NCBI GenBank assembly: GCA_913020705.1
Contig: CAJWBY010000132.1
Coordinates: forward strand, 1 to 13,528
DNA from: an uncultured Colwellia sp.
GTDB lineage: Bacteria > Pseudomonadota > Gammaproteobacteria > Enterobacterales > Alteromonadaceae
DNA length: 13,528 nucleotides
Direction of reading: 5' to 3'
The translations under genes were made by a program, and so were the position numbers. The notes under the pieces are model-generated. The model was not told where the DNA came from and did not search any database. It saw nothing but the letters and a program-made list of their open reading frames with translations. Below, piece after piece: positions 1-7,816 of this stretch. Numbering within the stretch: position 1 is the first letter of the stretch; each line of letters begins with the position of its first letter.

Positions 1-30
1 CCCATGTGAGAGTAGGACATTGCTAGGCTT
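1..30 (+). rRNA. rrf: 5S ribosomal RNA, 3' end (partial)
   Basis: The first 30 bases match the 3' end of a gammaproteobacterial 5S rRNA: the CCCATG, GAGAGTAGG and TGCTAGGC blocks line up with the end of the E. coli molecule (CCCATG, GAGAGTAGG, TGCCAGGC). Most of the gene lies upstream of the window. The exact 3' end is set by alignment from memory and may be off by one or two bases. A strong terminator follows directly, as expected for the last gene of an rRNA operon. Confidence 0.93.
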
Positions 31-38
31 CTAATTAG

Positions 39-69
39 AAAAGCCCGATTCGAAAGAGTCGGGCTTTTT
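39..69 (+). terminator. Intrinsic terminator of the rRNA operon
   Basis: Bases 39-51 pair with 56-68 in a stem of about 13 pairs (AAAAGCCCGATTC with GAGTCGGGCTTTT, one T-G wobble) closed by a GAAA tetraloop at 52-55. The stem runs into five T residues (65-69). The preceding A-run makes the hairpin potentially bidirectional. It sits nine bases after the 5S end and should separate rRNA transcription from the protein genes downstream. Confidence 0.95.
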
Positions 70-213
70 GCTGTCTGAAAAAAATATTTATAGATTTTTA
101 TCATTGTTGATTGGGTGTTTCAAATGTATTGAATGTTTATAGATATTTACCTTAGGTATTATTTAAAGTTATATTACAATATTACTCTCTAACAAATAAA
201 CAGCCAGGTGTTG
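70..213. other. AT-rich leader between rRNA operon and mltA-like gene
   Basis: This 144-base spacer is very AT-rich and has no tRNA, repeat or good open frame. Loose -10-like hexamers occur (TATTAT at 157-162, TACAAT at 175-180), but none has a convincing -35 partner at 16-18 bases. The promoter of the next gene is presumably here but I cannot place it. Confidence 0.4.
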
Positions 214-1329
214 ATGCAACATTCAATATTTAAACTCTTTCCGGTATTACTTTTATCATTTTCATTAAATGCATATGAGTTTGTTCTCGAGCCTACACCT
301 GAAATTAATAAACTTGTAGATTTTAAAGCAAGTGAATTATGTGAGTTATCTAAAAATACGCAAAAATATATAGAGAGTGTACCTGAAGACAAATTTGCGG
401 TGCACGCTGGCACTGTATTCGATAATATTATTAGTATGAAGGATGTTGAAAGGACCTTAGGCTTTATCTGTTCAACGTATCGTGAAGATGTTAGATCAAA
501 TCGGGAGAGTCGTTTACATGATTCAAATTTTATAAAGGCACATTTCAATTTTTATCACTGGAAACCAGATTTGATAACTGCACGGGAAATTGCAGGAAAA
601 AGTACCAATAAAATAAAAAGTCGCTTACTTAATAATATTCCACAAGATAGTATATTCTTGACTAAATATTATACAAAGTTACTTGATGGAAGTCCTATAA
701 AAACAAAAAAATACAACCAGGCTTTGTATACTTTACCAGTTGACGAAATTAACCTTACTCTAGAACAAGCAGAAGCTCTAAAACCACAACTCATCCGATA
801 TTCATACACTCGCCAACAGATTATTGATGGAGCATTAATACACAATAACAAAGTTAAGGCATTAATTTGGATAACAGAAGAAGCTCTTCATGATGTTTTA
901 CTGCAAGGGACAGGAGTAGTAAAAGTAGAGGGAGAAATTCGTTATTTTAATGTCCATCGCAATAATGCCATAGCCTACGACTATGCTGTAGGGAAGCGAG
1001 AACAAGGCAGATACTGGTACTTCATTGAAGTACCGAGCATAATGGGTTACGGACAGAAACAAGAAAATAAGATTGCACTAAAGCCACAAGTTACTTTTGC
1101 AGGTAATGTAAAGCAACTCGGTTTAGGAAAATTGTTTATGGTTAGTTATGAACGTAACAATGAAAATATATCGCGTGTGGGGATTTTAGCAGATCAGGGG
1201 GGCGCTTTTGATGGAAATTTATTCCAATTAGATATGTTAGTAAATAGCTATACTGGTTGGAATGATTATTACAAGGCAAATAAACATTTACCTGATTATG
1301 CTAAGGCTTGGTTGATGTTAGTCAAATAA
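214..1329 (+). CDS. Secreted MltA/3D-domain protein, probable lytic transglycosylase
   Basis: Probable periplasmic murein lytic transglycosylase of the MltA type, 371 residues from ATG 214. I chose that start because AGG at 206-208 sits five bases upstream; an in-frame GTG at 208 adds two residues and has no ribosome site. Residues 1-20 form a Sec signal peptide ending Leu-Asn-Ala, without a lipobox Cys. MltA-like features follow: YYTKLLDGSP (about 152-161), IDGAL (204-208), QGTG (231-234, matching the family's QGSG) and a C-terminal 3D-type barrel with Asp256, Asp327 (in DQGGAFDG) and Asp340. Asp327 aligns with the catalytic Asp of E. coli MltA (D-V-G-G-A). Cys43 and Cys86 could form a disulfide. 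The segment between QGTG and Asp256 is much shorter than in E. coli MltA. Family recognition is from memory; activity is inferred. It converges on the dehydratase gene with eight bases between the stops. Confidence 0.68.
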   Translation: MQHSIFKLFPVLLLSFSLNAYEFVLEPTPEINKLVDFKASELCELSKNTQKYIESVPEDKFAVHAGTVFDNIISMKDVERTLGFICSTYREDVRSNRESRLHDSNFIKAHFNFYHWKPDLITAREIAGKSTNKIKSRLLNNIPQDSIFLTKYYTKLLDGSPIKTKKYNQALYTLPVDEINLTLEQAEALKPQLIRYSYTRQQIIDGALIHNNKVKALIWITEEALHDVLLQGTGVVKVEGEIRYFNVHRNNAIAYDYAVGKREQGRYWYFIEVPSIMGYGQKQENKIALKPQVTFAGNVKQLGLGKLFMVSYERNNENISRVGILADQGGAFDGNLFQLDMLVNSYTGWNDYYKANKHLPDYAKAWLMLVK

Positions 1330-1337
1330 ATATTTAA

Positions 1338-3269
1338 TTAAACAGCATTACATGAAAAATCATCTAATATTTTACCATTGGGTGATTCATTCGTTACTTT
1401 CTGCTTTGCAATATTACTCGGGTTTGGCTTATAGTCTAATGGAGCATCAATGAGTAATTGCCTTATTTTTTGAACGTCTTCATCACGCATTGCTTCATTG
1501 AGGTTAGATATTATTTTTGTTACTTCAACCCAAGGGATTGAGCGCTCATTCGCACTAAGAATTCGTTTATGCAAAGTCTTTTTTGCATGGTCATCAATGA
1601 GTAATTCTTCATAAAGCTTCTCACCAGGTCTTAACCCACTAAATTGGATGCTAATATCACCATCTGGGTTTGATTCATCTTTAATAGTTAGTCCCATTAA
1701 ATGTGTCATCTTATAGGCTAAGTCTATGATTTTAACAGGGTTTCCCATATCTAAAACAAATACGTCACCACCTGAACCCATAGCTCCAGCTTGTAAAACT
1801 AATTGGGCAGCTTCAGGTATAGTCATAAAATATCGAATAATATCTGGGTGGGTAATCGTTATTGGACCACCTTTCTTTATTTGTTTTTTAAATAGTGGAA
1901 CAACCGAACCAGAAGAACCCAATACGTTTCCAAATCGCACCATCACAAAACGTGTACTGTGTTCTTGCTTCGCTAAACCTTGTAAAATTAATTCAGCTAG
2001 GCGTTTTGTTGCCCCCATAACATTAGTAGGTCGAACTGCTTTATCGGTAGAAATAAGTACGAAGGTCTCAACTTCACAAAAAATTGCTGCCTGCGCTATT
2101 TCATTTGTGCCGAGTACGTTGTTAGTTACTCCTGCAATAACATTATGTTCAACCATAGGTACGTGTTTGTATGCTGCAGCATGATAAATTGTTTGAACTT
2201 GATATTTATGAAATATATGTTTCATCAACATACCATTTTGAACATTCCCTATGAGAGGCTCAACAATTAAGTCATTGTGAGTTTCAGATAAAAACTCAGT
2301 TAACTCTTGATGTATTTCGTAGAGAAAAGCTTCAGAAACATCAAGTAAGATGAGTTTGCTTGGGTTATGTTGTGCAATTTGTCTACAGAGCTCTTTACCT
2401 ATTGAGCCACCGGCACCAGAAACCATAACAATTTTATCATTAATATTGGCGGATAATAATTCAGGTATTGGTTCTACGGTTTTTCTACCAAGCAGTTCAT
2501 CAACTGATACTTCACGAAGTTCATCAATAGTACGTTTACCAGAAACAATATCAGACATACTGGGTACAATTAATAACTCTAGGGCATGAGGTTCTAACAA
2601 GGAAACTATTTGTTTTAATCTAATAGGGTCTACTTGAGGGATAGCAATGAGTACCTTAAATTGCCCATATTTTTTTACAAGTTGATTTACTTTAAAATGT
2701 GGAAAAATCTTCAAGCCTAATACTGTGCGTCCCTGATAGCGTTTTTTTTCATCAATAAATGCAAGAGGTTGGTACTTATTTCCTAATGATAAGGCGTTTA
2801 CTAACTGACGACCTGCATTGCTTGCTCCGTAAATGACGACACCCTCACGTTCGTCGAACCATTTTTTGTTATCAATAATGCCAACCAATCCTCTAGCGCC
2901 AGCAATCATTACACTGGTAAGAGCTAAGAAAACAATGGGGACAGAGCGAGGGACAAAAGCTTCAAAGATAAATCCAGAAAAGTAGAATATTATAGTTGTT
3001 ACTATCAGTAAACTTTGAACTTTGATAAAAGCTTTAGCGTTAAAATATCTTACAATAGAGTTATATACATCAAAACTATAAAATAAGACTAATGTACTAA
3101 GCGTTACTAGAGAGAAAACAGCCATTTCAGGCCAAGATATATGGATACCTTCAAATCCAACTCGAATGAAGTAAGAAAGGAAAAATGCTGAAGAAATAGC
3201 AAATAAATCATAAGCTAACACGATCATCAGCTTAATAGAACTAGGGATTAAATCAATTCGTCTTACCAT
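1338..3269 (-). CDS. pglF: Membrane-anchored UDP-GlcNAc 4,6-dehydratase (PglF/WbpM/CapD family)
   Basis: Long-form NDP-hexosamine 4,6-dehydratase of 643 residues, normal for WbpM/PglF. It would convert UDP-GlcNAc to UDP-4-keto-6-deoxy-GlcNAc, the first step to diacetylbacillosamine. Four hydrophobic segments (about 13-36, 47-67, 84-106, 109-131) anchor it in the inner membrane. A first Rossmann motif (VIYGASNAGR, 145-154) belongs to the CoA-binding-like domain. The catalytic SDR domain starts at VSGAGGSIGKE (283-293). STDK (407-410) and MGATK (418-422) are visible: the usual catalytic Tyr is Met, as known for WbpM-type enzymes. GLRPGEKLYEEL (545-556) is a family hallmark. AAGGTG lies eight bases before the ATG. 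It is the last gene of the minus-strand block, 108 bases after the aminotransferase. The symbol is given by family and context; wbpM would be an equivalent name. Confidence 0.9.
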   Translation of the reverse strand: MVRRIDLIPSSIKLMIVLAYDLFAISSAFFLSYFIRVGFEGIHISWPEMAVFSLVTLSTLVLFYSFDVYNSIVRYFNAKAFIKVQSLLIVTTIIFYFSGFIFEAFVPRSVPIVFLALTSVMIAGARGLVGIIDNKKWFDEREGVVIYGASNAGRQLVNALSLGNKYQPLAFIDEKKRYQGRTVLGLKIFPHFKVNQLVKKYGQFKVLIAIPQVDPIRLKQIVSLLEPHALELLIVPSMSDIVSGKRTIDELREVSVDELLGRKTVEPIPELLSANINDKIVMVSGAGGSIGKELCRQIAQHNPSKLILLDVSEAFLYEIHQELTEFLSETHNDLIVEPLIGNVQNGMLMKHIFHKYQVQTIYHAAAYKHVPMVEHNVIAGVTNNVLGTNEIAQAAIFCEVETFVLISTDKAVRPTNVMGATKRLAELILQGLAKQEHSTRFVMVRFGNVLGSSGSVVPLFKKQIKKGGPITITHPDIIRYFMTIPEAAQLVLQAGAMGSGGDVFVLDMGNPVKIIDLAYKMTHLMGLTIKDESNPDGDISIQFSGLRPGEKLYEELLIDDHAKKTLHKRILSANERSIPWVEVTKIISNLNEAMRDEDVQKIRQLLIDAPLDYKPNPSNIAKQKVTNESPNGKILDDFSCNAV

Positions 3270-3335
3270 TACATCTACACCTTAGAACACATGTTTATTT
3301 ATTCTTTAATCTTACAAACTCAAGGATTAACAAAT

Positions 3336-3363
3336 ATTCTACAAGTTTTCTTACAATTGTCAT
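3336..3363 (-). promoter_or_regulatory. Possible internal sigma-70 promoter for the dehydratase gene
   Basis: On the minus strand ATGACA (3363-3358) and TAGAAT (3341-3336) are each 5/6 matches to the -35 and -10 consensus, with a 16-base spacer. Transcription would start near 3329, about 60 bases before the dehydratase ATG. The site lies in the only sizeable gap (3270-3377) of an otherwise tightly packed gene block. It rests on sequence match alone in AT-rich DNA. Confidence 0.4.
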
Positions 3364-3377
3364 AAATATTAACATAA

Positions 3378-4562
3378 TTATTTGGTCATTTGTTCTATTT
3401 CGTCAAATACGTAAGTAAGTATACGGCAGGTTTTATCAATTTCTTCGTGGGTTAATGTTGGGTGAACTAAAAACATCAGACTATTTTTCCCAAGTAATTG
3501 GGCATTCTTCAAAGGGGATTTAGGTCTTAATTGAGTACCATCAAATGCTTTTTCTTTGTAAACCTCGGAGCAACTTCCTGAAAAACATGGAACACCATTC
3601 TTTGCAATTTCATTAATAATGTAGTCACGTGAATACTCAATAGGGAGTTTATTAATGTCAATTTGTATGTAGCATTTATAATAAGCATGTTCTATATATT
3701 CCGGAATTTCTGGTACTATTAGCCAGTTATAATTTTGGCAAATAGTACGTATTCTATTAGCATTATCTGTTCGAGATCTTGTCCAATCAGGCATTCGTGT
3801 TAATTGAATTCGGCCAATAGCAGACTGCATTTCAGTTAGCCGCCAATTCGTACCAAATGTTTCATGCAACCAACGATATCCATCTGGATGTTTTGTTTCA
3901 TAAACAGCGGCATAAGACTTTCCGTGATCCTTATAAGCCCAAGCGTTTCTCCAAAGAAGTTCGTTATTAGTGGTTAACATTCCTCCTTCTCCGCCAGTTG
4001 TCATTATCTTGTCTTGGCAAAAAGACCAAGCGCCAATATGACCTATGCTTCCAACGGGTTTTCCTTTGTATTTAGTCCCATGAGCTTGGGCACAATCTTC
4101 AATAACAAACAAATTATTTGCTACGGCTAAATCCATGATGTCGTCCATTTCGCAAGGCCAGCCAGCTAAATGAACACAGAGAATTGCTTTTGTTTTAGTC
4201 GTTATAACTTCAGCAATAGTCTGAGCACTTATATTTTGGCTATCAAGCTCAACATCCGCAAATATAGGTGTGGCACCTCCATTGATAATGCTGCTAATTG
4301 ATGCGATGAAAGTACGAGAAGTTACTATGACTTCATCACCTGCTTTTATGTCTAATACTTTTAAAGCAAGATCGAGTGCTAATGTACCATTAGCAAGGGC
4401 TACAGCATATTTACTATTACAAAACTGAGCAAATTCTTTTTCAAAAGATCTTCCTTCCTGTCCTGTCCAATAATTAACTTTGTTTGAACGTAATACCGTA
4501 CTAACGGCATCAATTTCTTGTTCAGTAAAACTAGGCCACGGTGAAAATGGAGTACTTAGCAC
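3378..4562 (-). CDS. DegT/DnrJ/EryC1/StrS-family sugar aminotransferase (PglE-like role)
   Basis: PLP-dependent nucleotide-sugar aminotransferase, 394 residues, full length for the family. By context it would aminate C4 of the keto sugar made by the dehydratase, using glutamate. Visible motifs are ANGT (57-60) in the cofactor pocket, IEDCAQAHG (154-162) whose Asp156 should contact the PLP nitrogen, and SFCQDK (180-185), where Lys185 is the expected Schiff-base lysine, followed by the Gly-rich TTGGEGG. The start is GTG, with AGGA a few bases upstream inside the 11-base gap after the acetyltransferase stop. The motifs are those of the DegT family in general, so the exact substrate is inferred only from the neighbouring dehydratase, acetyltransferase and PglC-like genes. 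A perosamine- or Qui4N-forming enzyme is an alternative. Confidence 0.88.
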   Translation of the reverse strand: MLSTPFSPWPSFTEQEIDAVSTVLRSNKVNYWTGQEGRSFEKEFAQFCNSKYAVALANGTLALDLALKVLDIKAGDEVIVTSRTFIASISSIINGGATPIFADVELDSQNISAQTIAEVITTKTKAILCVHLAGWPCEMDDIMDLAVANNLFVIEDCAQAHGTKYKGKPVGSIGHIGAWSFCQDKIMTTGGEGGMLTTNNELLWRNAWAYKDHGKSYAAVYETKHPDGYRWLHETFGTNWRLTEMQSAIGRIQLTRMPDWTRSRTDNANRIRTICQNYNWLIVPEIPEYIEHAYYKCYIQIDINKLPIEYSRDYIINEIAKNGVPCFSGSCSEVYKEKAFDGTQLRPKSPLKNAQLLGKNSLMFLVHPTLTHEEIDKTCRILTYVFDEIEQMTK

Positions 4563-4573
4563 AGAATTTCCTA

Positions 4574-5209
4574 TTAAATCTTAGTTAATGAGCGTACACG
4601 TTTTGCCGGTACACCCACATATAATGAATTTGCTTGTGTTGATTGAGTAACTACTGCGCCGGCACCAACTTGTGTATTATCAGCGAGGGTAATACATTCT
4701 ACGATAGTACTGCCAATACCAATCCATGAAAGTTGAGCTATATAAACACCACCAGCAATATTAACTCCAGGTGAAATATGTACGCATTGATGAAGTTCAC
4801 AGTCGTGATCAATGGTGGCGGCTGTATTTATTATACAGCCATCGGCAATACTTGCTCCAATGTTTATTACGGCGTTTGCAAACACAACAACACCTTTACC
4901 AATGAGTGTGTGAGGGCTTACTACTGCTGTAGGGTGAATCAAGGAGACAATGTTAGCCTTTGCTTTTTTTAGTTGTGAAAGTATATCTTTTCGTAAACGG
5001 TTATTGCCAAATGCAACAACAAAATCTGCGTCATCAATAAATTGTGGAAAATCTTTCACTGCACCAATAACCGACCATTCACTATTTTCTTTCCGTTCAA
5101 AAAAACAGTCATCTAAAAAAACGATTTTGCTATATTTTCCTTGCTGTTGAGCACAGTCAGCAACAACACGTCCATGTCCACCAGCACCAATAATAATCAA
5201 TTTTTTCAT
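4574..5209 (-). CDS. pglD: PglD/NeuD-family sugar O/N-acetyltransferase
   Basis: Acetyl-CoA-dependent acetyltransferase, 211 residues. In the PglD role it acetylates the C4 amine of UDP-4-amino-4,6-dideoxy-GlcNAc to give UDP-diacetylbacillosamine. The N-terminal half is a small Rossmann-like domain with GAGGHGRVV (8-16), which binds the UDP-sugar in this family. The C-terminal half (about 95-200) is a left-handed beta-helix of hexapeptide repeats (IGKGVVVFANAVINIGA region). His135 in IDHDC matches the catalytic base of PglD-type enzymes. The gene overlaps pglC by four bases (ATGA), and GGAG seven bases before the ATG lies inside the pglC end, so translation is probably coupled. NeuD of sialic acid clusters is the main alternative name, but the adjacent PGT, aminotransferase and dehydratase favour PglD. 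Confidence 0.87.
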   Translation of the reverse strand: MKKLIIIGAGGHGRVVADCAQQQGKYSKIVFLDDCFFERKENSEWSVIGAVKDFPQFIDDADFVVAFGNNRLRKDILSQLKKAKANIVSLIHPTAVVSPHTLIGKGVVVFANAVINIGASIADGCIINTAATIDHDCELHQCVHISPGVNIAGGVYIAQLSWIGIGSTIVECITLADNTQVGAGAVVTQSTQANSLYVGVPAKRVRSLTKI

Positions 5210-5802
5210 GAGTTATCTCCGGTAAATTTTGTCATGGTAACTTCACCTGTTGCGTTAATGTCACTACGCGCAAAAACTTTTTTCACTGTGAGTAAAATGA
5301 TTTTTATGTCTAACCAAAAAGATTGGTTGTCTACATACCAAATATCAAATTCAAACTTTTGCTGCCAGCTAATTGCATTACGACCATTAATTTGAGCCCA
5401 GCCTGTTATACCTGGCTTTATGTCATGACGTCTTGCTTGCTCATCAGAATAAAGAGGTAAATATTCTACTAATAATGGGCGAGGCCCTACAAGGCTCATA
5501 TCACCTTTAAAAACATTCCACAGCCCGGGAAGTTCATCAAGGCTTGTCGAGCGTAATTTTTCACCAAATGGGGTTAAACGTTTATCATCGGGCAGGATGT
5601 TACCGTTTTTGTCGGTTGTATCTAACATAGAACGAAACTTAACCATTTCAAAAATATTATTGTGCAATCCGGGGCGCTTTTGGCGAAAAAGTACGGGAGA
5701 GCCAAGTTTTTTAAAAATGATTAGGTATAGGAACAATATTACAAATGAAAGTGCTATTAACGCTAAACCTGAAAAGACAATATCGAAAAGTCGTTTAATC
5801 AT
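5206..5802 (-). CDS. pglC: PglC-like monotopic phosphoglycosyltransferase (initiating sugar transferase)
   Basis: Initiates repeat-unit synthesis by moving a phospho-sugar, probably diacetylbacillosamine-1-phosphate, from UDP to undecaprenyl phosphate at the inner membrane. At 198 residues it has the short PglC architecture: a reentrant N-terminal hydrophobic helix (about 5-30) and the bacterial sugar transferase domain, without the extra membrane helices of WbaP or WcaJ. Visible motifs are KFRSM (55-59), the catalytic Asp-Glu pair D89-E90 in TSLDELP, GPRP (106-109) and GITGWAQING (131-140). The tail GEVTMTKFTG closely resembles the PglC C-terminus and helps separate it from other sugar transferases. 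GTAGGAG-type ribosome site eight bases upstream; the ATG directly abuts the GT4 stop codon. Confidence 0.9.
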   Translation of the reverse strand: MIKRLFDIVFSGLALIALSFVILFLYLIIFKKLGSPVLFRQKRPGLHNNIFEMVKFRSMLDTTDKNGNILPDDKRLTPFGEKLRSTSLDELPGLWNVFKGDMSLVGPRPLLVEYLPLYSDEQARRHDIKPGITGWAQINGRNAISWQQKFEFDIWYVDNQSFWLDIKIILLTVKKVFARSDINATGEVTMTKFTGDNS

Positions 5803-6939
5803 TTATTTTACTCCTACTTCAACAGGTTTTATGAATTTATCATAAAATGCTAAAAATTCTTTTAGCAGATGTTTCTCATCAAAAATTTCTTCTACTCGCA
5901 TACGAGTATCTTTACGCATTTTATTTAGATCTATTTCGTTATTTACCATTTTTTCCATTGATGACGTAATCGAATTTTCATTTTTTACTTCATGTAATAA
6001 TCCTGAATAACCGTCTTCTACCGCATCACATAAACCATAAATGTTTGATGCTATAGCGGGCAAATTACAAGCGGCTGCTTCTATAATTACATTACCAAAT
6101 CCTTCTCGGTGACTCGGTAAACATAAAGTATCTGCAAAAGAGTAGTACTCACTTATATTTGTTTTAAAGCCTATGTATTCAATGTTGCTATGGTTTTCGA
6201 AAAGGTGTGCTAAGTTTTCTTCATCTGAACCGATAATAAATAGCTTTATACACTTTTCTGTATTTATTGCTGTAAATCCATTAATTAACTCTGGAATACC
6301 TTTTTCTTTCTTTAAGCGCCCAACGTAAAGAAAGATAAATTCATCTTCATTGACCTTATGCTCATCTCTGAGTCTCTGTCTTGTTTCTTGATCAAAAGAA
6401 AACTTCTTTATATTTATGCCTGAAATAGAACCATTTGCAAGTACGCGCGAGTTAACAGGGGTAACGATATTTTCTTTAATCAAAAAAATTTGTTGTGAAA
6501 CACTGTCAACTAAACAAAATGTTGCTAATGTTGCAGTGACTTTATCTAATTGTTTTAGTAGCGTTCTCGCAACGCCTGTTTTTGTCGCCCAAACTTGCCC
6601 TGTAAAAGTGTGAAATCTAATCGGAGAGCGAGCTAAGAAAGAACCTATTTGCGTGAGTAACCCTGCTTTGGGTGTAAATGAATGTACAACATCAAATTTT
6701 TCGTTTTTGAAGAACAAAAATAATTTCCACAATGATTTTGCGTCAGAGAATACATCAGGATTACGAGCAATATTGATATTATGAACTGTTACCGCAAGTG
6801 ACAAGCCTCTCACAGTTTCACCGTTTGGCAGTGAGGTAGCAACGTGAACATCGTGCTTTTCAGCGAGTGAATTAATATAAATAAGTAAAAAAGCACTTAT
6901 TGTTTCTGGAACAGCGGTAACAAAGACCATTTTACTCAT
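5803..6939 (-). CDS. GT4-family glycosyltransferase (adds second sugar, probable)
   Basis: Retaining GT-B glycosyltransferase of family GT4, 378 residues, expected at the cytoplasmic face of the inner membrane. The N-terminal half carries VHSFTPKAGLL (85-95) and HTFTGQVWATKTG (110-122), typical of enzymes acting just after a PglC/WbaP-type initiator. The C-terminal donor domain has GRLKKEKG (207-214) and the E-x7-E pair Glu279/Glu287 in REGFGNVIIE. Position next to pglC suggests it adds the second sugar, the PglA role, to the bacillosamine-type lipid; donor and linkage cannot be read from sequence. The start at 6939 overlaps the upstream GT2 stop by eight bases and has AAGG about eight bases before it; a second Met three codons in is a weaker start. 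Confidence 0.87.
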   Translation of the reverse strand: MSKMVFVTAVPETISAFLLIYINSLAEKHDVHVATSLPNGETVRGLSLAVTVHNINIARNPDVFSDAKSLWKLFLFFKNEKFDVVHSFTPKAGLLTQIGSFLARSPIRFHTFTGQVWATKTGVARTLLKQLDKVTATLATFCLVDSVSQQIFLIKENIVTPVNSRVLANGSISGINIKKFSFDQETRQRLRDEHKVNEDEFIFLYVGRLKKEKGIPELINGFTAINTEKCIKLFIIGSDEENLAHLFENHSNIEYIGFKTNISEYYSFADTLCLPSHREGFGNVIIEAAACNLPAIASNIYGLCDAVEDGYSGLLHEVKNENSITSSMEKMVNNEIDLNKMRKDTRMRVEEIFDEKHLLKEFLAFYDKFIKPVEVGVK

Positions 6940-7816
6940 TATTTTGCCTTAATTGATCTAACTCGTGTTGAAGCTCAATTATTTCCGATTGATCTTGGCT
7001 AGTGTTTTTATTTCTTAAAGCTAAGAGTCTGTTGGAATTTTTAAATATGTTCAAGCTAAAAACGATACCAATCTTGATGAAACACAACAAACTAAATTTT
7101 ATTTTTTTAAATAAAGAGAGATAACGAAAGTATTGTGATGAAACAATTGAAAATTGGTTTTTATAAGCAATGATCGCTTTTTTTGAAGAAACACTACTCT
7201 CCTCACGATAAAAATAAAGTGGAGCTGATATATAACCAACATTTAAATCGTTTTTCAAAGCAGCGTCTATCCAAAGTTGATAGTCCTCCATTAACTTTGC
7301 TTCTTCATTGTATCTATTACGCTGATACCATGAATTTCTAGCCATAATAGTCGCATGAGCAATATCAGCTTTGCCAAAAATAGTATCTTCAAGGGAGATG
7401 TTGTCAGCACTTTCCTTACGTGGGTTTCTATACCCTATGACAACGTTAGCGTTGGTTATTGAGCATAATCCAGTTGTCACTAAGTCTATCTTACGTTGTG
7501 AATCCAAGTAGTGTACTTGTTTGGCTATTCTTGTTGAACTAATAAGGTCATCTGCATCCATACGGGCCATGTATTCGCCTTGCGAAACATCAATCAACTG
7601 ATTTAATCTATAGGGGAGCCCTTTGTTCTCGCCATCACTGATCACTTTTATCCTGCTATCTTTAAATGAATGAGCAACATTTAAAGAGTTATCTGTTGAA
7701 CCATCATCAAGTAATATTAACTCAAAATTCGTATATGTTTGGTTAAGTACAGATTCAATACTTGCTTTAAAATAATCACCTGGATTAAAAAAGGGAATGC
7801 CTATGCTAACTTTCAT
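6932..7816 (-). CDS. GT2-family glycosyltransferase
   Basis: Inverting GT-A glycosyltransferase of family GT2, 294 residues. It has the nucleotide-binding LLDDGSTDNS (35-44), the metal-binding Asp triplet region MDADD (86-90) and an acceptor-side Glu-Asp, MEDYQLW (176-182), where one acid is the likely catalytic base. Residues about 237-258 form a hydrophobic or amphipathic stretch that may dock it on the membrane. The last ~25 residues are charged and heptad-like (IIELQHELDQLRQ), possibly a short coiled coil. It overlaps the upstream polymerase gene by 11 bases and has no clear ribosome site, so it probably depends on translational coupling. Donor sugar unknown. Confidence 0.88.
   Translation of the reverse strand: MKVSIGIPFFNPGDYFKASIESVLNQTYTNFELILLDDGSTDNSLNVAHSFKDSRIKVISDGENKGLPYRLNQLIDVSQGEYMARMDADDLISSTRIAKQVHYLDSQRKIDLVTTGLCSITNANVVIGYRNPRKESADNISLEDTIFGKADIAHATIMARNSWYQRNRYNEEAKLMEDYQLWIDAALKNDLNVGYISAPLYFYREESSVSSKKAIIAYKNQFSIVSSQYFRYLSLFKKIKFSLLCFIKIGIVFSLNIFKNSNRLLALRNKNTSQDQSEIIELQHELDQLRQNNE

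Noticed and set aside
189..548. Minus-strand open frame opposite the mltA-like gene
   Set aside because: It lies antisense to a well-supported secreted protein, has no recognisable motif or ribosome site, and is explained by AT-rich codon complement.
1726..2589. Two plus-strand open frames inside the dehydratase gene
   Set aside because: They are complements of conserved catalytic-domain codons on the minus strand; the translations are low-complexity Pro/Ser/Thr-rich with no family signal.
4778..5395. Plus-strand open frames across the acetyltransferase and phosphoglycosyltransferase genes
   Set aside because: Shadows of motif-rich minus-strand genes; Cys/Tyr-rich or Ser-rich translations typical of wrong-frame reading.
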